Part shown: piece after piece, positions 27,138-36,618 of the stretch
Layout: the number at the start of each line of letters is the position of its first letter
Numbering within the stretch: position 1 is the stretch's first letter
Origin: Geothermovivens sp964644845
GTDB taxonomy: Bacteria; Zhuqueibacterota; Zhuqueibacteria; Oleimicrobiales; Geothermoviventaceae
Direction of reading: 5' to 3'
DNA length: 64,000 bases
Assembly: GCA_964644845.1 (NCBI GenBank)
Contig: CAZXXS010000029.1
Coordinates: 1-64,000, forward strand
Translations under genes and position numbers: made by a program
The notes under the pieces: model-generated
Seen by the model: only the letters and a program-made list of their open reading frames with translations
Databases searched by the model: none
What the model was told of the DNA's origin: nothing

Positions 27138-28043
27138 ATGCCGAGGCTGCGCAAAATACTGTTTCCGACGGATTTCTCGGAGTCGGCCGAGGTGGCGTTC
27201 AACCACGCGGTCAGCCTGGCGAGCCGTTTCGACGCCAAGCTGATCCTTTTCCACGCTGTCCTCATGTACGAAGAGGGTTTGCATTTGCCGGAAGATGCTT
27301 TCCCGGAGCTGGATCAGCTCTACCGGGCCATGGAGGAGAGGGCCGAAGCTTCCCTGGCGCAGCTCGGGGAGAAGCTTCGCGAACTGCGTGTGGAACGGGT
27401 GGTCGCCCGTGGAATCAGCGCCAGCGAAGAAATCGTGGGCTACGCCAAAGAAAACAAGGTCGACCTCGTTGTGATGGGTACGCACGGTCGGAAAGGGCTG
27501 GCGCACCTGGTGCTTGGCAGTGTGACTGACCACGTGATTCGCCACGGCCCAGCACCCGTTCTGACCGCGCGTACGGGGAGCAGGCCTGTGGACCCCGCGC
27601 AGGGCTACAAGAAGATCGTCGTGCCGACCGATCTTTCCGAGCATTCTGAAATGGCGGGCAAATGGGCCGTCACACTGGCCGAGAAGTACGGCGCCGAACT
27701 CCATTTCGTCCACGTGGTCGAGGACGACATCCATCCCGCCTACTTCGTGACGGGCAAGACCTCGATCTTCGAGCTAATTCCGGACGTTCTGGAGCGGTCT
27801 CAGGAGGCTTTGGCTCGCTTTGCCAAGCGGGTAAGAGCGGGAAGTTTGCCGCACAAAATCCGGGTACTGGAAGGAGAAGCGCACGTTCAGATTGCACAGT
27901 ACGCGGAGGCGGAAAAGGCTGACCTGATTGTCGCGGGAACAAGGGGGTTGAAAGGGATTGAACACATGTTGCTCGGGAGCACGACAGAACGGATCATTCG
28001 CCGTGCACCGTGCGCTGTGCTTGTGACCAAGAAAACGGATTGA
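27138..28043 (+). CDS. Tandem-domain universal stress protein
   Basis: The product has 301 residues forming two UspA domains (about 1-145 and 155-300). Each ends in the nucleotide-binding signature G-x2-G-x9-GS: GTHGRKGLAHLVLGS in the first and GTRGLKGIEHMLLGS in the second, so both halves should bind ATP. Each begins with a beta strand leading to an Asp (KILFPTDFS; KIVVPTDLS). ATG 27138 follows GGAGG by seven bases; the open frame upstream of it is not coding. The gene has its own promoter. A stem-loop just after the stop codon (28044-28073, TGTCCGG/CCGGACA) lacks a T run. The role is stress survival by family analogy only. Confidence 0.94.
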   Translation: MPRLRKILFPTDFSESAEVAFNHAVSLASRFDAKLILFHAVLMYEEGLHLPEDAFPELDQLYRAMEERAEASLAQLGEKLRELRVERVVARGISASEEIVGYAKENKVDLVVMGTHGRKGLAHLVLGSVTDHVIRHGPAPVLTARTGSRPVDPAQGYKKIVVPTDLSEHSEMAGKWAVTLAEKYGAELHFVHVVEDDIHPAYFVTGKTSIFELIPDVLERSQEALARFAKRVRAGSLPHKIRVLEGEAHVQIAQYAEAEKADLIVAGTRGLKGIEHMLLGSTTERIIRRAPCAVLVTKKTD

Positions 28044-28216
28044 TGTCCGGATTTCGCGGTCAACAACCGGACAGCAGAGGTTAGGGTCGCAAGAACACGG
28101 GGAGTGGGTGCCGCTCGCAGTGACATCCCTTCGGATCTTGTTGCTTATTCAGCTGTGAAATCGACTGTCTACGGCGATTCTGCCGACACACAAAACAGGA
28201 ACGCGGACTTGGCGGA

Positions 28217-29275
28217 ATGGATGAACACCAGGATAAGCGCACGCGACTAACCCAGGTTGTTAAGTGCGCTGGCTGAGCGTCAAAGATGAGCCTGGCGGAG
28301 CTGGGCCAAGTACTGTCACAACTTTCTCCTCTCAAGCACCCGGCGGTGCTGGTAGGGACTAACACCACAGACGACGCCGGCGTCTACCGCTTGACGGATG
28401 AAATTGCCCTCATCCAAACGGTGGATTTCTTCACGCCGATTGTGGACGATCCGTACGATTTTGGCCGGATCTCGGCGGCAAATTCTCTGTCGGACGTCTA
28501 CGCGATGGGGGGCAAACCGATTTGTGCGCTCAACATTGTCGGCTATCACGTGAAGTACTTCGGTCTGGACGTCCTTGCGGACATCCTTAAGGGTGGGGAG
28601 GCTAAAGCCAAGGAGGCCGATGTCCCAATCCTGGGTGGGCACACAATTCAGGATGAGGAAATCAAGTACGGGCTGGCCGTCACCGGCATTGTGCATCCTG
28701 ACCGGATCGTGACGAATGCAGGTGCGCGTCCAGGGGACGTGCTGGTACTGACTAAGCCAATCGGCACCGGAATCATCACAACTGCGCTCAAAAACGGCGT
28801 TGAGCTCGGGGACTTGTTGACCCAGGTTGTGGAAACGATGGCTGTTCTCAACGCGGGTGCGGCTGAAGCGATGCTGGAAGTGGGCGTGCACGCCGCCACG
28901 GATGTTACAGGCTTCGGTCTGCTCGGCCACGCCCATGAAATGGCGAAGGATTCGGGCGTGGCGCTCCGGATTCGCTACAGTGCGGTACCGAAGTTTGAAC
29001 GCGCCCTGGAGCTTGCCGCTGAAGCGCACGTGCCCGGAGGTACGAACAACAACCGCTACTACTTGCAGGACATCGCCACGTTCGACGATTCCCTGACGTG
29101 GGAGGAAACGACGCTGTTGTTTGACGCCCAAACGTCCGGTGGCTTACTGATGGCGGTCGAGCCAAGCAGGGTGGACGCACTGGTGGAAGCTCTGAAAAAG
29201 AAGGCGGCCCCGGCAGCTGCGGTAATCGGGGAAGTCGTGGACGGACCCGGCGGACAGGTGCGCGTTGACCGGTAG
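28217..29275 (+). CDS. selD: Selenide, water dikinase (selenophosphate synthase) containing selenocysteine
   Basis: SelD makes selenophosphate from selenide and ATP. A plain reading gives an ORF from ATG 28286 that lacks the active-site N-terminus. Reading upstream in the same frame through TGA 28274-28276 restores it: start ATG 28217, then TRLTQVVKCAGUASKMSL, matching the family's LTQ...GC/U..K motif. The UGA is residue 20 and the catalytic Lys is K23. The protein then has 352 residues, normal for SelD. Other landmarks are NTTDDAGVY, TVDFFTPIVDDPYDFGRI, DVYAMGGKP, GGHTI, TDVTGFGLLGH and DAQTSGGLL. A SECIS element was not resolved by eye. selA, selB and tRNA-Sec are not in the window. Confidence 0.93.
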
Positions 29276-29645
29276 ATCCAGCATGCTCCTGCGGGTCAAG
29301 ACAGCGGGCAAAAAAGCCACCTGTCCGGAATGAGGGGCGAGGAGAATCCTCTGGAAGCGGAAATCCGCCGCAGGGGTGCGGTCTGGAGTACAGCGCGGTT
29401 GGACAGGATCACCATTGCTGGGTGACCAGACCCTTTCAGAATGGGGCGTGCCCGGGCAAACGTGGGGTCAAACGAGCTTGTTGGGGGCGCGTTGGCATTC
29501 TTGTAAAGCGGGGTTCGACGCAGGGTGTCCAGCCTACGCCGAGCGACTTGTTTTAGGCTGGCGCTAACCTGGGTAGCGGCGAAACCCGCGTTCAGCCGTT
29601 TGTGCGTTGCCTCGGAAGAAATCGTGAATCCCTGAGAAACTGCGT
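29276..29645. other. Spacer between selD and the NFACT gene (370 bp)
   Basis: The two genes converge here. I looked for tRNA-Sec, SRP RNA and RNase P motifs and saw none. A short GCAAAAAAGCC stretch and GC-rich partial inverted repeats occur, without a convincing terminator. Confidence 0.5.
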
Positions 29646-31196
29646 TTACCCCGCCGTGCCGTCCTGCGGCTGTTCTGGGAGCGCAGGCTTCACGAAGATG
29701 GATTGGAATGCTTTCATGATCACGGTGCCTGGGGGGGCACCTTTGGCTTTTTTGAGGTACCGACGCTGGGTGTAGTGCACCAGGACGTTGCTGCTGTTTC
29801 GGTTTTTGCTCAGGTAAGCTGCCAACGCGGCCGCCTGCTTAGTTGTTCGCGGGGGGCATTTCTCAAGGCGGCGGGGATTGCGGACAATCACATGGGAGCC
29901 GCTGACGCCAGCCGCGTGAAACCAAAAATCGTGTTCCTTGGCTACCTGGAATGTGAGCCGCTCGTTGGCCTCCGCTGACCTCCCTGCCAGAATTTGCAGA
30001 CCATCTTCCGAGACAAATTCGAGGAAAGGCCGTTTTGCCTCCGTTGCACGGGACTTGCCTGCGCTTGCGTTTGCGCGTCTGTCCTTGTCCAGCAGTTCCG
30101 GCGCTTCGTCCTGCACCAAAGCGCGCAGGGCTCGCAGAGAATCCGCCTCCTTGGCCCTGAGTAGCAAAACTTCCAGTTGCCGTTTCTCGGCCCTTGCTTG
30201 GTCCAGCCGTTCCGCGGCAATTTTCGCTTTGGCGTCCAGTTTTCGAGCTTTTCGGTAGTATTCCTGGGCATTCTCTACGCGAGTCTTTCTCGGGTCAAGG
30301 GGGATGGTTACTGTCCCCAGACCATCGAAGGCTGGTAGCGTAACGGAGGACTCTCCTTTGCGGCCTCCGCCCGGGTTGGCCAGGAGCAGGTTGGCAAAAG
30401 CTCGGTAGCGGTCTGCCTGGCGAGCTTCCTCCAGGTCTTGTTCAAGATTGGTTATCCTGCGCTTCACCTTTTTGAGTCTCTTCTTGAGTGTTTTCTCAAG
30501 GAGAGCTTGAAGTTCCTCAAAGCGATGACGGTGCAATCCGTGAAGGACAAAAGTCCGAACGGCTTCGTTGGCGCTGGAAAAGGACCGCTCTCGGTAACCG
30601 GGCGGGCAGCCCTCAGTTGAGAGCTGCACAAACAGGGGAATATCGGGACCCGTTGTGGCCGGGAGGTAACAGACGCGCACCGGTTCAGCGTGCGCCTCCG
30701 GAGAAGAGCTGGCTGACTGTGGGGACTCCACGAGGTCAACGGGGTCGGCGACGGCGGACTGGGACAGCGACGTAGCCTCTCCAGCGGCGTCTTGAGGATA
30801 CGGTTGCAGGTCGAGAGTTGGGCGCGACGAGTTCGGGGAAAGGGTCAGCGTGTAGACGGCATCTTCCGCACCGGAAAAGAGCAAACGGATGGACGTCGCG
30901 GAAGCGAGCGCCCGGTTGAAAACTGTCCCAGCCAGTGGGGAAAAGTCGTAGTCGCGAGCCCTGGGGAATTTCCTCGGAACTGTGGACTCCAGAAACACAC
31001 CGGGCCAGTGCTTGTGCAGACTGAGTACCAGAGAGGAGGTCGTTTCGGGTCCCGCCAGAACCAGCCAGAACACGTGTTCATCCTGCTGAAATGAGTTAGT
31101 GACCTCTGCAGCCGCGACGCGTTCGGTCAGTTCGGCCGCGAGCTTGCGGAGGACGCCAGGAGAAAAGGGAACTTTCGGGTGATTGGCTGTAGACAT
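29646..31196 (-). CDS. Short NFACT-family (RqcH/FbpA-like, DUF814) protein
   Basis: The product has 516 residues. ATG 31196 (MSTANHPKVPFSPGVLRKLA) is chosen because it matches the family N-terminus and follows GGAAAG; the longer frame upstream is not protein-like. A reduced NFACT-N domain (about 10-150) is followed by a low-complexity linker (about 155-205). A long coiled coil follows (about 225-390), then NFACT-R (about 395-505) with the signature EHDFWFHAAGVSGSHVI. In RqcH this domain binds the stalled 50S subunit with tRNA for alanine tailing. Compared with Bacillus RqcH, the ELMGRHSNII motif of NFACT-N and the helix-hairpin-helix block are missing, so tailing activity is uncertain. Short DUF814 proteins are known in Bacteroidota. 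It is monocistronic. Confidence 0.85.
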   Translation of the reverse strand: MSTANHPKVPFSPGVLRKLAAELTERVAAAEVTNSFQQDEHVFWLVLAGPETTSSLVLSLHKHWPGVFLESTVPRKFPRARDYDFSPLAGTVFNRALASATSIRLLFSGAEDAVYTLTLSPNSSRPTLDLQPYPQDAAGEATSLSQSAVADPVDLVESPQSASSSPEAHAEPVRVCYLPATTGPDIPLFVQLSTEGCPPGYRERSFSSANEAVRTFVLHGLHRHRFEELQALLEKTLKKRLKKVKRRITNLEQDLEEARQADRYRAFANLLLANPGGGRKGESSVTLPAFDGLGTVTIPLDPRKTRVENAQEYYRKARKLDAKAKIAAERLDQARAEKRQLEVLLLRAKEADSLRALRALVQDEAPELLDKDRRANASAGKSRATEAKRPFLEFVSEDGLQILAGRSAEANERLTFQVAKEHDFWFHAAGVSGSHVIVRNPRRLEKCPPRTTKQAAALAAYLSKNRNSSNVLVHYTQRRYLKKAKGAPPGTVIMKAFQSIFVKPALPEQPQDGTAG

Positions 31197-32260
31197 GAGG
31201 TCTTTCCGTTTGCTTAGGACATGGCGTCCGTTGCTCGACCTGGTGTTCTGTTGTTCACGATCGCACGCACAGGTTGACCCTTGTGCGGCTTGAGAAAACA
31301 CGTGCTGCGTGCAAAGGGCCCGCGCTGAATCGGACTGTGTCTGTGTAAACCGCCGGAGGCAACAAGGCCGCGACGATTCTCCGCACCTGCGATCAACTTG
31401 CACATCTCCTTCACGTGGGCCGCGAGGATTCCAGAAATGTGGACGTTAAGGCAGCGGATCAAGAAGCGCCCACTTACTGGCCAGGGGAGGAGCCCTGACT
31501 GCCAGGGTTCTGTGGCGTCCGGAGGCGAGCAGAGCCGCGGTGCGTGCTCGGGTCCTGAATGGCGGCGCCCCTGACAAGGGGAAGGGGAAAAGCGACCTTT
31601 TTCGGGGTAGCCAAGTGAGCCTGAAGACGACTCTTCGGATCGGGAAGCGCAAACTGCGCTCGCCGGACCGAGTGGCACCAGCGGCGCACCTTGACCCGCA
31701 AGCTTCCTGAGTGCTACCCGGCGGTTCGGTGTGTCGCGGGGCAAGTCAGTTTCACGACACCGTCAAGGGGCTGCGAGCTGTGGCTCAGGCCGGAAGCGCC
31801 GCGAACGCGGCCTGCTCGGGCCATGCCTGCCTTTAGCGAACGCCAGCTGCGGTCTGCTGTTTTCAGAAAAAAAGGACAAAAAAGAAATGGGCCGAGCGGG
31901 CTGTCCAGAACCGGGATTAGGGGGGTTACCGGTGGCTGGAGGCGTGTGCCCATCTCGACCCAGGAGCTCCGAGGATCCTCATCATCGCTCCAACTTTGCA
32001 ACATTGTAGAGCCTACTTTTGTTCCCGGACAGCGCTTCTGAGGCTGTGAAAATTCGGCCACAACCTTGACCGCGTGGTTTTTGCGAGGTCTTGAGCGGTG
32101 TGCTGCTAAGATCAAAAAGGGGCGGCCAACGGAAGCGAGGAAAGAAGAAGGCGCTTGCGCCTGGATGTCCCACAAAGTGAACGGCTGTGGGACCCCGGAT
32201 CTCTGCAGAGTCTTTGCCGGAATTAGCCCTTTCTTGCTTCGGTGGGAGCCCCCTTTTCGC
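31197..32260. other. Long gene-free spacer (1.1 kb)
   Basis: No coding region is supported on either strand. A perfect eight-base stem (GTCCCACA/TGTGGGAC, near 32167-32192) is present but has no T run. The rest shows only short unconvincing open frames. Confidence 0.5.
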
Positions 32261-32289
32261 TTGATTTTGCACGGCATTTGTCGTATTTT
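32261..32289 (+). promoter_or_regulatory. Sigma70-type promoter upstream of uvrC
   Basis: TTGATT (32261-32266) and TATTTT (32284-32289) are separated by 17 bases in a locally AT-rich patch. The predicted start leaves a leader of roughly 370 bases before uvrC, in which no gene is supported. Confidence 0.5.
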
Positions 32290-32666
32290 TCCGGCGCTCT
32301 GAAAGGGTGAAGAAAGCCTGTCGTCTGGAAGCGAACGAGAAGCGGTTCTCTCTGATTGGCGCTGTCACGCGGCGAGTTGGTTGTTTGTGAGCTTGGCGTG
32401 CGGAGGCAGGCTTTGCTCAAGGGCGTGGCGGATTCGGGATCCGTGGGACAACGGAGTCCCAGGGCCTTGTCGCTCGAGAGTGCTGAGTACAGCGCGCTCG
32501 GACGCCGCAGGAAATTGTGGTTCTCGCTCGCTGCACAAGTTGGAGACGACGGGGATCAACGTCGCAACCCCGACAACAGGGGCTGGCCTGCGGCAGGCGA
32601 GTCGAAGGCGGTTGTGCACAGGATCTGGACGTTGTTCAGCGGTTCGATCACCTGATTAAGGTGTCC
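32290..32666. other. Long uvrC leader / spacer (about 375 bp)
   Basis: This runs from the predicted promoter to the uvrC start. A 99-codon frame at 32356-32655 lacks a ribosome binding site and any family resemblance. I recognise no riboswitch in it. Confidence 0.45.
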
Positions 32667-34643
32667 ATGAAACGGAAGTTGTCCGAAGAGCTTCAAATGA
32701 AGCTCGACAATTTGCCAGCACGGCCGGGCGTGTACATTTTCAAAGACCGTCTCGGCCGTATTCTTTACGTTGGCAAAGCCAAGGTTCTCCGGAACCGTGT
32801 GAAGTCGTACTTTCAGGCCAGCCGAAACGAGGGGCCGAAATTGGCGCGGCTGGTTTCGCGAATTGCCGACCTGGAAACCATTGTTACCGATTCCGAGGTT
32901 GAGGCCTTAGTTCTGGAGAACAATCTCATCAAGGAGTACAAGCCGCGGTACAACGTCAATCTAAAAGACGACAAAAGCTACCCGTACATTCGGGTTACGA
33001 ACGAACCCTACCCGCGTGTGTTCGCGACGCGGCGCGTTGTGCGTGACGGTTCGAGGTACTTTGGTCCCTACACAGACGCTGGAGCGCTACGGGAGCTTCT
33101 CAAGACCGTCCAGAAGATCTTTCCAATTCGGACGTGCAACCTGAAGCTTACAGAAGAATCCATTGCTGCGGGCAAATTCAAAGTTTGTCTCGACTATCAC
33201 ATTAAGCGCTGCGCAGGGCCGTGTGAAGGTTACATCGACAGGAAGGCGTACAACGAGCTCGTGGAGTACGTCGTCGATTTCATCGAGGGGCGTGACCAGA
33301 GACTGGTTCGACAGCTTCAGGCAAAGATGCGGCAGCTTTCCTCGGAGCTGCGCTTCGAAGAGGCCGCGCGGATCCGCGACGTTTTGAAGTCGGTCGAGCG
33401 ATTTCAACAACGCCAGAAAGTGGTTTCTACCGACTTAATCGACCGGGACGTGGTGGCTGGTGCGGTAGACGTGACCGACGCCTGTGCGGTGATTTTCAAG
33501 ATTCGTGAGGGCCGGGTTGTCGGTCGTCTGCACTTCCAGCTCAGCGCACGGCTTGGCGATTCACTCGCAGATGTTCTCAACGCCTTCGTCAACCAACACT
33601 ACCTCCGTGCGGACTTTGTGCCGCCAGAGATCCTGGTACCTGTCCAGTTGCAGGATCAGACTAACCTGGCGGCGTGGTTGCGAGAGAAAAAGGGAATTGA
33701 GACAACAATCCGGACGCCGCGAGGCGAAGACGAGGCGAAACTCGTCCGGATGTGCCAACGGAACGCGGAGCTTGTGCTGCAAGAAATCAAGCTGCAGCGG
33801 CTGAGCAGCGAGGAGTACGTCGCGAAATCTGTGGAGGCTTTGCAGCGGGATCTTCGGTTGCCGAAGCCACCAAAGCGAATCGAGGCCTTCGACATCTCGA
33901 ACATTCAGGGCAAGCATGCAACTGCTTCGGTTGTTTGCTTTGTGAACGGCCGGCCCCACAAGAGCGGCTACCGGAAACTGCGGATCCGGGCCAGTGGGCC
34001 AGATGACTTTGCCATGATGGCAGAGGCAGTCGAACGTCACTACAGACGGACGGTTGAGGAGAAGCGGCCTGTGCCAGATCTCATCCTGATCGACGGGGGC
34101 AAAGGGCAAATTTCAGCGGCGGTCGGTGCACTGGAGAAAGTAGGGCTGAAAGACATTCCGCTGATTGGTCTGGCGAAGCGACTGGACGAGGTGTACTTCC
34201 CAGGTGTGCCAGATCCCCAGAATTTGCCGAAGGGTTCACCGAGTTTACGGCTTTTGCAGAGGGTGAGGGATGAGAGTCACCGTTTTGCCGTCACGTACCA
34301 TCGACTTTTGCGGAGTAAACGGGCCCTTGAATCGGAATTGAGCGAAATCCCCGGGGTAGGCGAGAAACGCCTTCGGGCATTGCTGGAGGCTTTCGGCTCT
34401 GTGCGCAATCTGGCTCACGCGAGTGTGGACGACATTCGCCAGGTGCCAGGAATGCCGACGAAGGTTGCGGAGCGGATTTGGGAGCATTTTCACCGTGGGA
34501 GCCGTGCGGAAAGGCATCTTGGCCCCACGGGGAAGAACGTTCCGGAAAAAGCGGAAAAACCTTCACCGCCTGGCGTTGAACAGAAATCCGGTCTAACGCG
34601 TGCTGAAGCGGCGCTCGAGGCGAGCCAGCCTGAAACGCAGTAG
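32667..34643 (+). CDS. uvrC: Excinuclease ABC subunit C
   Basis: This 658-residue UvrC makes the two incisions of nucleotide excision repair. ATG 32667 (MKRKLSEELQMKL) follows TAAGGTG; GTG 32661 is also possible, and the longer upstream frame is not coding. Domains in order: GIY-YIG nuclease (about 15-95: GVYIFKDRLGRILYVGKAK), a Cys-rich stretch with YHIKRCAGPCEGYI, a UVR motif (about 205-240), an RNase H-like 3' nuclease (about 380-540: FDISNIQGKHATASVV, LILIDGGKGQ) and two helix-hairpin-helix motifs (about 565-620: IPGVGEKRLRALLEAFGSV, VPGMPTKVAERIWEHF). A roughly 40-residue charged tail extends it beyond the usual 600. Confidence 0.97.
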   Translation: MKRKLSEELQMKLDNLPARPGVYIFKDRLGRILYVGKAKVLRNRVKSYFQASRNEGPKLARLVSRIADLETIVTDSEVEALVLENNLIKEYKPRYNVNLKDDKSYPYIRVTNEPYPRVFATRRVVRDGSRYFGPYTDAGALRELLKTVQKIFPIRTCNLKLTEESIAAGKFKVCLDYHIKRCAGPCEGYIDRKAYNELVEYVVDFIEGRDQRLVRQLQAKMRQLSSELRFEEAARIRDVLKSVERFQQRQKVVSTDLIDRDVVAGAVDVTDACAVIFKIREGRVVGRLHFQLSARLGDSLADVLNAFVNQHYLRADFVPPEILVPVQLQDQTNLAAWLREKKGIETTIRTPRGEDEAKLVRMCQRNAELVLQEIKLQRLSSEEYVAKSVEALQRDLRLPKPPKRIEAFDISNIQGKHATASVVCFVNGRPHKSGYRKLRIRASGPDDFAMMAEAVERHYRRTVEEKRPVPDLILIDGGKGQISAAVGALEKVGLKDIPLIGLAKRLDEVYFPGVPDPQNLPKGSPSLRLLQRVRDESHRFAVTYHRLLRSKRALESELSEIPGVGEKRLRALLEAFGSVRNLAHASVDDIRQVPGMPTKVAERIWEHFHRGSRAERHLGPTGKNVPEKAEKPSPPGVEQKSGLTRAEAALEASQPETQ

Positions 34644-35077
34644 AGCCAGCCGGATCCGAAAGAGAAATCTGATGAGCATTGTTTTGCCTCGCAGGCGTGG
34701 TGTTTGCAGACTTGATCGCCGGTTGTTCAGTGTAACCTCTTGCAAGTAGTGTGCCGTAAGAAGCCGAGGGGTTTTCTGAATCCGCGGCGGGGGCCAGAGT
34801 GCCTTCTGAGGCGACTCGATTACGTTGCCACAACCGAGCCCTGGTTTCTTCGAGCGGGCATCGGGCTTAAGCGGGGCTGTCGCTTGGCAGAGTAAGTGTG
34901 CCTGGTGAGGCCCCGGATGTGGCGAGGACCCAGTGCAAGAGGTGGTGGCAACGGGAGCACAGGCACGGGGTGCCCGAAAGGCAGGCTTCGGAAGCAAGCT
35001 ACTGGCCAAAACCTGAACAGTGCCTCCGGCGAGGTGGCACAAGGGCGATCAGTTTCTGCACAGGAGGAATGGGACGC
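34644..35077. other. Spacer between uvrC and the TolB-like lipoprotein (434 bp)
   Basis: The frame open from 34898 into the lipoprotein is in register but encodes an Arg/Cys/Trp-rich leader that does not look like protein. No promoter or terminator was confidently identified. Confidence 0.5.
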
Positions 35078-36448
35078 ATGGGACGAGTCAGGATGATCTC
35101 GAGATGGTTGCCTGCGGTGACCGTTGGGCTTCTGCTGGCCGGTGGTTGTGCCGGGAAGCGCGGAGCACAGGTCGGCGTGGAGAGTGAAAGTCTCAGTAAT
35201 CTCAAAAAGGAAGTTCAGACAGCTCCCGAAAACGTTAAGCTGCGGCTTAAGCTTGTCCTGGCATACTTGGACGCGGATTCAAACGCCGCAGCGTTACGCG
35301 AAGCCAAACGGGCTTACAGTGCGGACTCGACGTCGGCCGCGGCTCAAGCGTTTCTCGGTATTTGTCAACTGAGAAATCGGCAGGAGAAAACTGGGCTCGA
35401 GCACGTGGTTGCCGCTCTTTCGGATCCGACGTTGCCCGCTGAGACGGTGTCCCAGTTGGGCGTTTTGCTTGGTCATCCTTTTCACGTGGAAGCGATTGCT
35501 GCAGGCCAGGCGAGTGCAGCTTTCCCGTATCCGTCGCCAGACGGCAGCAAGATCGCGTTTCAAAGTGTCGAGAACGGCACGTGGGACATCTACATTCTCG
35601 ATCTCAAAACAGGGGAGAGAAAACAGCTGACGAGCTCAGGGGCTGCGGAGGAGAGTCCGACCTTCTCGCCGAATGGGAAAGTGATCGCTTACACCAAGGC
35701 CCGTAGTCCGGCTTCGGAGGTTGGGCAACTCGGCCAACGGGACATTTATCTAATCCCGGTGGACGGCGGTTCGGAGGTGGCCGCTGTGACGGATTCCGCC
35801 GATGACTGGTACCCTCGTTTTTCCAACGACGGAAAGCGTCTCTTCTTCGTGTCCGAACGTGACGATCGTCGGGCTGTACCGCCTTCCGACAAATTGAGCG
35901 ACATCTACCTGCTGGATCTTGCGAAAAAGAGCGTGACGCGACTGACGAATAACGACTACGATGACAACGCACCGGCGCCCTTTGAGCACGACAGGAGGTT
36001 ACTGTTCACTGCGAACAAGGGTGGTCACTACGATTTGTTCGTGATGGACCTTCGAAAGATGGAAAGTGTTCCGCTGCTAACGGCAGCCGAAGTTGGGCTT
36101 GAAGACCTGGGTTCACCTGCTGTTACGACGGATGGCTCCAGAATCGTCTTCGTCGGCACCCTGGACGGAAACTACGACATTTACTTGCTGGACCGCGATC
36201 AATCCCTCCCGCAGCGGTTGACCAGGGCGTCGGCTGTAGATCACGCGCCTGTGTTTGACCACGCCGGCGAGCGGATTTTCTTCCATTCAAACCGTACCGG
36301 GCGTTTTGGGATCTACATGATCGACCTCCGCAAACCGGTCCAGAGAGAAGAGCTCCTTGGTGTAGTCCAAGAGGAGCTGGCCTCGGTCAAAGAAGGCGGC
36401 GTGATTGAGAAATTGCAGGATGCCAGCAGGCGGTACGTCGGTGGCTAA
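35078..36448 (+). CDS. Lipoprotein with N-terminal TPR-like helices and a TolB-like WD40 propeller
   Basis: The product has 456 residues. ATG 35078 follows AGGAGG by ten bases and opens a lipoprotein signal (MGRVRMISRWLPAV..., lipobox LAGGC, acylated Cys near residue 24). Residues about 40-125 form TPR-like helices. Residues about 150-430 form a PD40/TolB-type propeller with repeated P-SPDG-K-IAF strands: YPSPDGSKIAFQS, TFSPNGKVIAY, RFSNDGKRLFFVS, ITTDGSRIVFVG-like and VFDHAGERIFFHS, each followed by DIYLLD-type strands. It is probably a periplasm-facing protein-interaction scaffold. The DPP-IV/TolB-like fold gives no precise function. It is monocistronic, with a terminator 37 bases after the stop. 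Confidence 0.88.
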   Translation: MGRVRMISRWLPAVTVGLLLAGGCAGKRGAQVGVESESLSNLKKEVQTAPENVKLRLKLVLAYLDADSNAAALREAKRAYSADSTSAAAQAFLGICQLRNRQEKTGLEHVVAALSDPTLPAETVSQLGVLLGHPFHVEAIAAGQASAAFPYPSPDGSKIAFQSVENGTWDIYILDLKTGERKQLTSSGAAEESPTFSPNGKVIAYTKARSPASEVGQLGQRDIYLIPVDGGSEVAAVTDSADDWYPRFSNDGKRLFFVSERDDRRAVPPSDKLSDIYLLDLAKKSVTRLTNNDYDDNAPAPFEHDRRLLFTANKGGHYDLFVMDLRKMESVPLLTAAEVGLEDLGSPAVTTDGSRIVFVGTLDGNYDIYLLDRDQSLPQRLTRASAVDHAPVFDHAGERIFFHSNRTGRFGIYMIDLRKPVQREELLGVVQEELASVKEGGVIEKLQDASRRYVGG

Positions 36449-36484
36449 TGGGGTTGCGGACCTTTTTCGGTGAGTCCAGGTGCC

Positions 36485-36514
36485 GGAACCCCGCAGGGGG
36501 TTCCTGTTTTTGTA
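36485..36514 (+). terminator. Intrinsic terminator after the TolB-like lipoprotein gene
   Basis: GGAACCCC and GGGGTTCC form a perfect eight-pair stem with a GCAG loop, followed by TGTTTTTGT. It separates the lipoprotein gene from carAB. Confidence 0.92.
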
Positions 36515-36618
36515 TCTGGCCAGCAAGTGGCCCACGCAGCGTGGAAGACGGGAACTGGTGCCTCATAGGGGTGCCACTTGGTGCGATGTGAAGTTCGACG
36601 AGGGAGGTTAGGTCAAGG

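Noticed and set aside
28274..28276. TGA before the apparent selD start read as a real stop, with the gene truncated
   Set aside because: The in-frame upstream codons give the exact SelD active-site motif and a normal length, so selenocysteine is the better reading.
28316..29131. 271-codon open frame antisense to selD
   Set aside because: It overlaps the certain selD gene entirely and has no start signal.
29276..29645. tRNA-Sec or another housekeeping RNA next to selD
   Set aside because: No cloverleaf, TCA anticodon loop or SRP/RNase P motif was found.
35069..35071. ATG 35069 as start of the TolB-like lipoprotein
   Set aside because: It is only one base from the AGGAGG site; ATG 35078 has workable spacing and the same lipobox.
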